DNA from: Clostridiales bacterium | GTDB lineage: Bacteria > Bacillota > Clostridia > Oscillospirales > QAKW01 | Assembly: GCA_003343605.1 (NCBI GenBank) | Contig: QAKW01000043.1 | Span: forward strand, 1-44,000 | Direction of reading: 5' to 3' | Length of the DNA: 44,000 bases | In this document: in pieces, positions 24,507 to 31,267 of the stretch | Numbering within the stretch: position 1 is the stretch's first letter | Layout: every line of letters starts with the position of its first letter | Translations under genes and position numbers: made by a program | Notes under the pieces: generated by a model | Seen by the model: only the letters and a program-made list of their open reading frames with translations | Databases searched by the model: none | What the model was told of the DNA's origin: nothing

Positions 24507-25301
24507 TTAGGATGTTTTGGGTATCCGAATAATATATTCAACAAACCGTTCCTCATCATGAATTTGAGTCTGCGGTTTGATACCCGCTTGTTTCAGCGTT
24601 GCCACCGTGTGATTAAGCGTATTGATACAAAGACGAATGTCTTTTACCGAACCGATGCGGCAGGGCTTCTTTTTCTTCTTTTTTGGTGCGATTGCCGCCT
24701 CAATCAGCTGCTCGGATTCACTCACGGTAAGCTCCTGCTCGATGATGGTTTCCAGAAGATCCATCAGCAGATCCGGATTGGATACCTTCAGCAGCGCCCG
24801 GGCGTGCCGTTCTGTCAGCGCGTGCTTGTTAATCAGGATCTGCGCGCTGATCGGCAGTTTCAGCAGGCGAAGCTTATTGGCAACTGTAGAGGGATCTTTG
24901 CTCATTTCCCGGGCGATCTCAGCCTGGGTGAGTGAAAATTCATCCATCAGGCGCCGGTATGCGGTGGCTTCTTCGAAAAAAGAGAGGTTTTCCCGCTGCA
25001 GATTTTCAATCAGTGAGAGCTTTGCCGCCTCTGCGGGGGTCTTATCGGTCAGTACGCAGGGAACCCGTGTCAGACGTGCCTGCTTCGCGGCGCGCAGCCG
25101 GCGTTCTCCGGCAATCAGGCGGTAATGATCCCCTTCGCGCATCACCAGCAGCGGCTGTAAAATACCGTGTGCGGCAATACTGGCCGAAAGCTCTTTGAGC
25201 TGATCCTCGCGGAAAACGGTGCGCGGCTGGTTTGCCGCCGGTAATATCGCACTGACGTCTACCCATTGCAGCCCTTCCCGCTGTTTGAAAAGATTTGCCA
25301 T
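24507..25301 (-). CDS. noc: Nucleoid occlusion protein Noc, ParB family
   Basis: Noc is a ParB paralogue that binds its own DNA sites and blocks division over the nucleoid. The 264-residue protein has the ParB-type CTP motifs GERRLRAA and ENLQREN and a helix-turn-helix TQAEIAREMSKDPSTVAN. After a lysine-rich stretch comes a C-terminal part reading VKDIRLCINTLNHTV that resembles Noc rather than Spo0J. The start lacks the usual Noc N-terminal amphipathic helix in an obvious form, though MANLFKQ could act as a short one. It has its own promoter and terminator. I found no perfect Noc site in the window. Confidence 0.88.
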   Translation of the reverse strand: MANLFKQREGLQWVDVSAILPAANQPRTVFREDQLKELSASIAAHGILQPLLVMREGDHYRLIAGERRLRAAKQARLTRVPCVLTDKTPAEAAKLSLIENLQRENLSFFEEATAYRRLMDEFSLTQAEIAREMSKDPSTVANKLRLLKLPISAQILINKHALTERHARALLKVSNPDLLMDLLETIIEQELTVSESEQLIEAAIAPKKKKKKPCRIGSVKDIRLCINTLNHTVATLKQAGIKPQTQIHDEERFVEYIIRIPKTS

Positions 25302-25328
25302 CTGGTTGTCCTCCCCTCTTCGTATTCC

Positions 25329-25357
25329 AGTGTAAAGGGTTTTATGAATAAAATCAA
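25329..25357 (-). promoter_or_regulatory. Predicted noc promoter
   Basis: Minus strand TTGATT (25357-25352), 17 bases and TACACT (25334-25329), followed by a GAGGGGAGG ribosome binding site and the noc ATG. The match is moderate. Confidence 0.5.
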
Positions 25358-25359
25358 GA

Positions 25360-25391
25360 AAAACCCCTCGTCAAAAAATGACAAGGGGTTT
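25360..25391 (-). terminator. Terminator of the thioredoxin-fold gene
   Basis: AAACCCCT-C-GTCA pairs with TGAC-A-AGGGGTTT (one mismatch), followed on the minus strand by a T-run. It overlaps the upstream edge of the noc promoter. Confidence 0.82.
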
Positions 25392-25405
25392 CAAAAATGT
25401 CGAAT

Positions 25406-25924
25406 TCAGGCGAGGGAGGCAAGCGCTTTTCTCAGGGATTTCTCACTGATTGAGGCAATAAAGGCATCCTGGATCAGGCCGTTTTTGTCGATAAAATATG
25501 TGACCGGCGTACCGTGAACATTATAGGTTTCCGCCATTTTTCCATCCAGATCAAATAAGATATGGGGAAAATCAATCCCAAGCTCCTCCAACTGCCGCTT
25601 CTGCTCTTCCATTGTTTTTTTGCTGGTGGCAACGGCGAGAATATCCACCGGATAATCCGGCGCCGCCGCATGGAGCTGTGTTAACAGCTCGGTTGCTTTT
25701 CCGGTATCAATATCGAAAAACACCAGAACGGTTCCGGTTTTTCCGTAATTATCAGAAAGAGAATAAAGCGAGGAGCCATCGGCCATAACGCCGGTCACAT
25801 CATAAGCCGCCTGGGGTTCATGATCTTTGGAAAAGAAGGATATAATAAAATAAGAAAGCAAAAAAAGTATCGCCACCCCTGCAACCACAAGGATAGGCCG
25901 GGTTGTTTTCCAGAATGTTTTCAT
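25406..25924 (-). CDS. Membrane-anchored TlpA/ResA-like protein without cysteines
   Basis: The 172-residue protein (ATG at 25924 behind AAAGGAGATC) has one N-terminal membrane segment (about 10-32) and an extracellular thioredoxin-like domain. The fold is suggested by TGTVLVFFDIDTGKA where TlpA/ResA proteins carry the active-site helix, by FPHILFDLDGKMAETYNV, and by the cis-proline segment GTPVTYFIDKNG. The usual C-x-x-C is absent and I see no cysteine at all, so it cannot be an ordinary disulfide reductase. It may be a structural or binding version of the fold. An ATG at 25975 lies within the promoter and was rejected. Confidence 0.82.
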   Translation of the reverse strand: MKTFWKTTRPILVVAGVAILFLLSYFIISFFSKDHEPQAAYDVTGVMADGSSLYSLSDNYGKTGTVLVFFDIDTGKATELLTQLHAAAPDYPVDILAVATSKKTMEEQKRQLEELGIDFPHILFDLDGKMAETYNVHGTPVTYFIDKNGLIQDAFIASISEKSLRKALASLA

Positions 25925-25946
25925 AAGCAGATCTCCTTTGAGAACT

Positions 25947-25975
25947 ATTATAATCAAAGCGGAGGCAATATGCAA
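25947..25975 (-). promoter_or_regulatory. Predicted promoter of the thioredoxin-fold gene
   Basis: Minus strand TTGCAT (25975-25970), 17 bases and TATAAT (25952-25947), with the start codon at 25924. Confidence 0.7.
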
Positions 25976-26006
25976 TCTTTAAATTATGAAATGTCTGTTT
26001 AAAAAC

Positions 26007-26035
26007 TTGAACCGAGCCAAAGAATGTAGTATAAT
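26007..26035 (+). promoter_or_regulatory. Predicted promoter of the pgeF operon
   Basis: TTGAAC (26007-26012), 17 bases and TATAAT (26030-26035), about 28 bases before the pgeF start codon. Confidence 0.78.
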
Positions 26036-26062
26036 ATTAAAACAATGGCAAGGAGGCCGCTG

Positions 26063-26869
26063 ATGGAACAGTTTCGTTTGGAAGAACAAAATGGAGTTGT
26101 GACGTTAAAGTGTATTCCATTTGAAAAACATCAAAATATCCGTCATGGATTTTCCACCCGAACCGGCGGGGTCAGCCAGGGGCACCTTGCCTCCATGAGC
26201 TTTTCTTATCAGAAAGAGAGCGAAGCACAGGTGGATGAAAATTTTCGCCGTTTCTGTGCAGCAAACGGGCTGCCCTTTGAAAGCCTGGTGCTGACGCACC
26301 AGACGCATACCACCCGGGTAAGGCAAATCGACGCTTCCATGAAAAATCGGGGGCGGGACCGCACGCTGCGCGAAACCGACGGTCTGGTAACCGCAGAACG
26401 CGGGATCGGGTTGATCTGCTTTACGGCGGATTGCGTTCCCCTGCTGCTGGCAGATCCCCGGGCCGGCGTTGTGTCGGCGGTGCACAGCGGATGGCGGGGT
26501 ACGGTGGGCAAGATTGCAAAAGAGGCGGTTTTGAAGATGGAGGCTGCCGGCGCGCGGCGGGATCAGATTCTGGCGGCCATCGGCCCATCGATCGGGCCGT
26601 GCTGCTTTGAGGTGGGCCCGGAGGTGCAAAAGGAATTCACTGATGCATTCGGCAGTGCTCTGCCGCCGGCTCCTTCCGGGCGCGCGGGGCACACGATGGT
26701 GGATCTCTGGGCGGCAAACCGGCTGGTTCTCAAGGAAGCGGGCCTGCCGGATACGCATATTTATCAGTCTGAGATTTGTACGTTTTGCAATCATGAAACC
26801 TATTTTTCTCACCGGTATACAAATGGCCGCCGCGGCAGCCTGATTGCGGCGATTGCTTTGGAGGAATAA
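26063..26869 (+). CDS. pgeF: Multicopper-oxidase-like domain protein, YfiH/PgeF family
   Basis: The 268-residue protein belongs to the YfiH/YlmD/LACC1 family. Members act on purine nucleosides, and in E. coli PgeF edits peptidoglycan precursors. Zinc-site residues are present in THQTHTTRV, ADCVPLLLADP and AVHSGWRGT, followed by AIGPSIGPCCFEVG and EICTFCNHETYFSHR. The ATG at 26063 has AAGGAGG seven bases away; an in-frame ATG at 26045 adds six residues. It heads a set of four closely spaced or overlapping genes. Which activity applies here cannot be read from sequence. Confidence 0.92.
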   Translation: MEQFRLEEQNGVVTLKCIPFEKHQNIRHGFSTRTGGVSQGHLASMSFSYQKESEAQVDENFRRFCAANGLPFESLVLTHQTHTTRVRQIDASMKNRGRDRTLRETDGLVTAERGIGLICFTADCVPLLLADPRAGVVSAVHSGWRGTVGKIAKEAVLKMEAAGARRDQILAAIGPSIGPCCFEVGPEVQKEFTDAFGSALPPAPSGRAGHTMVDLWAANRLVLKEAGLPDTHIYQSEICTFCNHETYFSHRYTNGRRGSLIAAIALEE

Positions 26870-26870
26870 G

Positions 26871-28415
26871 ATGAAGCGACATCTTTCTATTATCCTGATG
26901 GTGCTGCTTGCCTGCAGTATGGCGGGATGCGAGAATGCGGATTACGGAATCAGCCGGGCGGAAAATCAGCTCGGAGCCTACAGCAATACCGGAGAAGAGG
27001 AAAAGCAGGTGCTACCGGCGCGGGATCATATCTCGATGGTTTATTATGAAGACATGGACTGTAATCCGCTCACAACCACCAATAGTGAAAACCATGAGCT
27101 GCTCAAGCTGGTATACAGCCCGCTGATCCGCCTGAATGGGGCGCTTGTGGCGGAATATGTGCTGGCGGAAGGCGTTGAGGCTGCGGGCACAGAGGTAAAA
27201 ATTACGCTGCGGAGCGGGTTGCTGTTCAGCGATGGGAGCCCACTCACCGCATCGGATGTTGCGGCGAGTTTCAAAACGGTGCGCGCTTCGGCAGATTCGC
27301 CTTATGCGGCGCGGCTGGCCAATGTGAAGAGCTTTTCAGTAATCGATGAGCGCACGCTGGCGGTAACGCTGAAAGAGCCGGACGCTGATTTTATCAACTG
27401 CCTGGATATTCCGGTGATGCAGCAGAAAGGCAGCGCCGGCTGCGGCCCGTATCAGTTTTCGGAAATGAACGGCAAACGGGTGCTGATTCCAAACCCCTAT
27501 TATTTCATTCAGCCTCAGATTTCCGTGATCGAGCTGAAAAAGCCGGCGGATGAGCAGGAGCGGCAGAATATGTTTTCCGTTGGTCTGCTGGATGTTTACT
27601 TTACGCCGGCGGAAAGCAGCCTGGTGTTCTCCAGCGGAAAGGATTACCGGGTGCAGACCTACCCGGGGGACAACCTGTTGTATCTCGGTGTGAACTGCCG
27701 GAACGGGGTGCTATCCCGCGCGGAGATCCGGGCCTTTTTAAACACACTGATCGAGCGGGAGAAGATTACCGATACGGTTTTATTGGGACAGGCGCAGGAG
27801 ACCGCTTATCCATTTCAGCCGGCCTGGTATAAAGCCGAGGGTCTGACGCAGGAAAAAGCCTGGACGGATCTTGAAAAAAAAGAACAGGCGGCGGCACTGG
27901 GCCTGAATCTAACGGAAAACAGCCTGCAGGATGAAAATGGAGCCCAGCTTGCCTTTACGCTGCTGGTGGCCGAAGAAAGCGCGGTGCAGCGCGATGTGGC
28001 GCAGGCGGTTGCAGATAGCCTGGCACTTTCCGGCATTAAGATCAGCCTGGAGAAGGTCAGCCGCGCAGAATATAATACGCGGCTGGCGGCAGGGCAATTT
28101 GATCTGTATCTGGGAGAGGTCAAAACCGGGAGAACGCTGAATACGGCGCTTTACGCCGCAGGGAGCGGAATCAATTACGGCGGCTTCGCGTCAGAAGAGC
28201 TGGAAGGGGCCGCCGCGCAATATCGCACCGGCAGCCTTTCACTTACGGAATATGCGGCGGTTTTTGATCGCTACACACCGCTCTTTCCCCTGGCTTACCG
28301 GCAGGGTGTTTTATTTGCCGCATCGGATATCGGCACATTTCAGTCTACCGGAACATGGGCGCTTTATGGGGATATCACCAAGCTGACAACATTGGAAACG
28401 GAGATCAAATCATGA
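26871..28415 (+). CDS. ABC-type solute-binding lipoprotein, peptide family 5
   Basis: The 514-residue product starts at the ATG behind GGAGG, immediately after the pgeF stop. It has a lipoprotein signal ending in SMAGC, then the family 5 pattern: an N-terminal lobe with HELLKLVYSPLIRLNG, LRSGLLFSDGSPLTASDVAASF, a later NLLYLGVNCRNGVLSRAEIRAFLNTLI, and a closing QFDLYLGEVKTG region. Family 5 proteins usually bind oligopeptides or nickel for Opp/Dpp-type permeases, but no permease is near. Its stop overlaps the phosphohexomutase start (ATGA). Confidence 0.88.
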   Translation: MKRHLSIILMVLLACSMAGCENADYGISRAENQLGAYSNTGEEEKQVLPARDHISMVYYEDMDCNPLTTTNSENHELLKLVYSPLIRLNGALVAEYVLAEGVEAAGTEVKITLRSGLLFSDGSPLTASDVAASFKTVRASADSPYAARLANVKSFSVIDERTLAVTLKEPDADFINCLDIPVMQQKGSAGCGPYQFSEMNGKRVLIPNPYYFIQPQISVIELKKPADEQERQNMFSVGLLDVYFTPAESSLVFSSGKDYRVQTYPGDNLLYLGVNCRNGVLSRAEIRAFLNTLIEREKITDTVLLGQAQETAYPFQPAWYKAEGLTQEKAWTDLEKKEQAAALGLNLTENSLQDENGAQLAFTLLVAEESAVQRDVAQAVADSLALSGIKISLEKVSRAEYNTRLAAGQFDLYLGEVKTGRTLNTALYAAGSGINYGGFASEELEGAAAQYRTGSLSLTEYAAVFDRYTPLFPLAYRQGVLFAASDIGTFQSTGTWALYGDITKLTTLETEIKS

Positions 28416-29884
28416 AAGAACTAAAAAGCGGAACAGATATTCGCGGCACAGCGCTTGGCCCGGGCTGTAACTTAACGCCCGACCGTGCAGAGCTGCTGGG
28501 CAGGGCGTTTGTATCTTTTTTAAAGAAGAAAACCGCGTCCCGGCCGGTCAAAATCGCCGTGGGCCGGGATCCGCGGCTCTCGGGCGAGGCGCTGAAAGAA
28601 GGTTTGGTGCAGGGGCTTTGCGCAATGGGGGCGGATGTAATCGATTGCGGCCTTGCCACAACCCCCTCCATGTTTTTTTCTACTTACTATGAGGGCAGCC
28701 GCTGCGACGGCGCGGTTGAAATCACCGCCTCCCACCTCCCCTATGATAAAAACGGATTAAAATTTTTTACAAAAGACGGCGGCATCGATGGAGATGACGT
28801 TTCCGAGTTGATCCGGCTGGCGGAAGAAAATGCATTTTCTGTGCGGAATAGCGGATGTATGCGGCAGTTTGATCTGATGGGGCCTTATAGCGAAAGCCTG
28901 GTACGTCTGGTGCGTGAAAAAACCGGTGAGCAGCAGCCGCTGAACGGGGTGCATGTGGTGGTGGACGCCGGCGGCGGTGCCGGGGGCTTTTTTGTGCGGC
29001 AGGTACTGGCTCCGCTGGGCGCGGATACGGGCGGATCCGTTTTTCTGGAGCCGGACGGCCGCTTTCAGGGGCATATCCCGAATCCGGAAAATGAGGCCGC
29101 GATTTCGTCTTGCCGGCGGGCGACGCTGGAGGCGGGGGCCGACATGGGTATCTGTTTCGATACCGACTGCGACCGGTGCGCGCTTGTGGATGCAACCGGC
29201 ATGGAGCTGAACCGCAACCGGATGATTGCGCTGGCCGCGGCCCTGATGCTGAGGGAGCATCCCGGCTGTACGATTGTAACCGATTCGGTGACCTCCCGGG
29301 GGCTTACCGCGTTTATTCAGGCTAAAGGCGGGCGGCATCACCGTTTTATGCGCGGCTATAAAAAAGTAATTGATGAAGCGGTCCGTTTGGAAAAAAGCGG
29401 CGTCTGCGCGCCGCTGGCAATGGAAACCAGCGGACATGGTGCGTTAAAGGAAAATCATTATCTGGATGATGGCTCTTATCTTGCGGCGCGGATGCTGGCG
29501 GAGCTGGCCGCGCTGAAAAAGGCGGGGAAGCCGCTGGTTTCCCTGATCGATGGGCTGGCGGAACCCGCTGAGTCGCGGGAACTGCGGATTCAAATCAAGG
29601 CTGCGGCATTCCGGCAGTATGGGGAGCGTGTTTTGGCGGAGCTGAAAGAATACTGCGCCGGCCAGGGCTGGGCGCTGGAGGAACCCAATTATGAAGGGGT
29701 GCGCGTGAATTTCGGCCCCGGAGAGGGAGACGGATGGTTTTTGGTGCGTCTATCGCTTCATGATCCGGTGATTCCGGTTAATATCGAAAGCGATACACCG
29801 GGCGGCGCGGGAATCATGGCGGCCCGGCTGAGAGCCTTTTTAAGGCAATATGAAGAACTGGAGATTCCTGAAGATGAAAAATAA
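28412..29884 (+). CDS. Phosphohexomutase (phosphomannomutase/phosphoglucomutase family)
   Basis: Alpha-D-phosphohexomutases interconvert sugar 1- and 6-phosphates through a phosphoserine. The 490-residue protein has SGTDIRGTALG at the N-terminus, the active-site loop ITASHLPYDKNGLKFF (serine near 107), the metal loop DTDCDR near 250, and the substrate loop METSGHGALKENH. The SH-L-P variant of the active-site loop differs from the common SH-N-P but is known in a subgroup. Substrate preference is unclear. It overlaps the lipoprotein gene before it by four bases and the GLUG/dockerin gene after it by eleven. Confidence 0.9.
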   Translation: MKELKSGTDIRGTALGPGCNLTPDRAELLGRAFVSFLKKKTASRPVKIAVGRDPRLSGEALKEGLVQGLCAMGADVIDCGLATTPSMFFSTYYEGSRCDGAVEITASHLPYDKNGLKFFTKDGGIDGDDVSELIRLAEENAFSVRNSGCMRQFDLMGPYSESLVRLVREKTGEQQPLNGVHVVVDAGGGAGGFFVRQVLAPLGADTGGSVFLEPDGRFQGHIPNPENEAAISSCRRATLEAGADMGICFDTDCDRCALVDATGMELNRNRMIALAAALMLREHPGCTIVTDSVTSRGLTAFIQAKGGRHHRFMRGYKKVIDEAVRLEKSGVCAPLAMETSGHGALKENHYLDDGSYLAARMLAELAALKKAGKPLVSLIDGLAEPAESRELRIQIKAAAFRQYGERVLAELKEYCAGQGWALEEPNYEGVRVNFGPGEGDGWFLVRLSLHDPVIPVNIESDTPGGAGIMAARLRAFLRQYEELEIPEDEK

Positions 29885-31070
29885 AGGAAGAATTCGGATT
29901 ATCGCGCTGCTCTGCTGCGGCATGCTGATGGGCTCTGTAATTCCCTTTCACGCAGATTCCGCCCTTCCGGCGGGTTATATCCCAATTGCAACAGAGCAGG
30001 AGCTGCTGGCCGTGCAGCAGCAGTTGGACGGAAACTATATGCTGACGCAGGATATTACACTAAGCGAAGCCTTTTCCCCGCTTGCGCCGGATGAAGATAT
30101 GCCGTTTACCGGCGTTCTGGATGGCGCGGGGCATGTGATCAGTGGGCTCAGAATTGAGGTGCAGGGTTCCGGGACCATGCAGGCCGGGCTGTTGGGCTAT
30201 AATGCCGGAACGGTAACCGGGCTTTCGCTTGAGCAGGTAGTAATCACGGCGGAAGGAACCGATGCCTATGCCAACGCCGTAACATATGCGGGGGGTATCG
30301 CGGCGCGCAATGCGGGAATCATCGAAAAATGCAGCGTCAGCGGCAGAATTGCGGCGCAAAGTCGTTCCTTTAAGGCAATCGCAGGGTCTATAGCCGGGGA
30401 GAATACCGGCGAGATTTCCCGGTGCGCCGCCTTTGCCGGGGTTTCGGCAACCGGCGCGGAAGAAGCGATTGCCGGCGGGATATGCGGCTGGAATCAAAAC
30501 TGTGTTTCAAACAGCTTTAATACGCAGACCGTAGAGGCATTGGGCAGCGCGGTAAATGGAATGCTTTACAGCGGCGGCATTGCCGGCAAGAACGGGCTGG
30601 CAGGCGATGGGACGCTGCAAAACTGCTATAACCGCGGCAATACACTGGCGCACGGCGCATCGCCGGCGCAGGCGGGCGGTATTGCCGGCAGCAACCTGGC
30701 GGAAATTCGTAACTGCTATTATGATCAGGAAAAAGCCGCCTCCGCCGTCGGCGGATCGGATGAGCAGACCGGCGCGCTGACAGATCAGCAGCTGCAAAAC
30801 AGCGCAAGCTTTGCCGGCTTCGATTTTACCGCCGTGTGGGCCATGCGGGATTACCCGATTTTGAGAGATGTTCGCCAGATGTCGAATATCATTGTGGGAG
30901 ATGTGGATACAAACGGGATTGTGGAGACTGCCGATGTTCTTCTTCTGCTGCATGTGCTGAACGGCAACACGTCGTTCCGCCCGACTTTAGAGGCGGCCGA
31001 CCTCAGCGGCGACGGGCGGCTATCCATTGCAGACGCCGTTTTCCTTTTGCAGCAGCTGGCGGGAATGTAA
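29874..31070 (+). CDS. Secreted GLUG-repeat protein with C-terminal dockerin
   Basis: The 398-residue protein has an N-terminal signal peptide, a region of GLUG-like repeats (FTGVLDGAGHVISGL, GLLGYNAGTVTGL, GGIAARNAGIIEKCS, GGIAGSNLAEIRNCYY) expected to form a beta-helix or similar fold, and a type I dockerin at 342-398 with calcium loops DVDTNGIVETADV and DLSGDGRLSIADAV. It shares the GLUG plus dockerin plan with the large CotH protein of this window but has no kinase domain. It is the last gene of the pgeF set and starts inside the phosphohexomutase gene. Binding partners (a cohesin) are not in the window. Confidence 0.88.
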   Translation: MKNKGRIRIIALLCCGMLMGSVIPFHADSALPAGYIPIATEQELLAVQQQLDGNYMLTQDITLSEAFSPLAPDEDMPFTGVLDGAGHVISGLRIEVQGSGTMQAGLLGYNAGTVTGLSLEQVVITAEGTDAYANAVTYAGGIAARNAGIIEKCSVSGRIAAQSRSFKAIAGSIAGENTGEISRCAAFAGVSATGAEEAIAGGICGWNQNCVSNSFNTQTVEALGSAVNGMLYSGGIAGKNGLAGDGTLQNCYNRGNTLAHGASPAQAGGIAGSNLAEIRNCYYDQEKAASAVGGSDEQTGALTDQQLQNSASFAGFDFTAVWAMRDYPILRDVRQMSNIIVGDVDTNGIVETADVLLLLHVLNGNTSFRPTLEAADLSGDGRLSIADAVFLLQQLAGM

Positions 31071-31161
31071 GCGTTCTTTTAATAAAAGTTGCAGGAATTT
31101 GGGATATTGGAACCAAAATTTGTTGAAACTTTAGAAAATATCCAAAGAATGAAAAAAATGG

Positions 31162-31189
31162 TGGACTATCCAGAGAATTATGCTATAAT
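31162..31189 (+). promoter_or_regulatory. Predicted ppdK promoter
   Basis: An extended -10, TGCTATAAT (TATAAT at 31184-31189), has a weak -35 TGGACT 16 bases upstream. The leader to ppdK is about 70 bases. Upstream, TTTGGGATATT (31098-31108) and AATATCCAAA (31137-31146) form a bulged inverted repeat of unknown meaning. Confidence 0.6.
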
Positions 31190-31267
31190 GTTAGATGGTA
31201 ACACGCGCCCTGCGGGTTGCCCGAGTGCTTTGTTTCATAATTTTATTATATTGGAGGAAAAAAATTA

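Noticed and set aside
24901..24916. Noc-binding site
   Set aside because: ATTTCCCGGG is present but the second half-site is not (CGAT instead of AAAT). It lies inside noc coding sequence.
31098..31146. Terminator of the GLUG/dockerin gene
   Set aside because: The arms are AT-rich with a bulge and a 28-base loop, without a T-run. No clear terminator was found for this operon.
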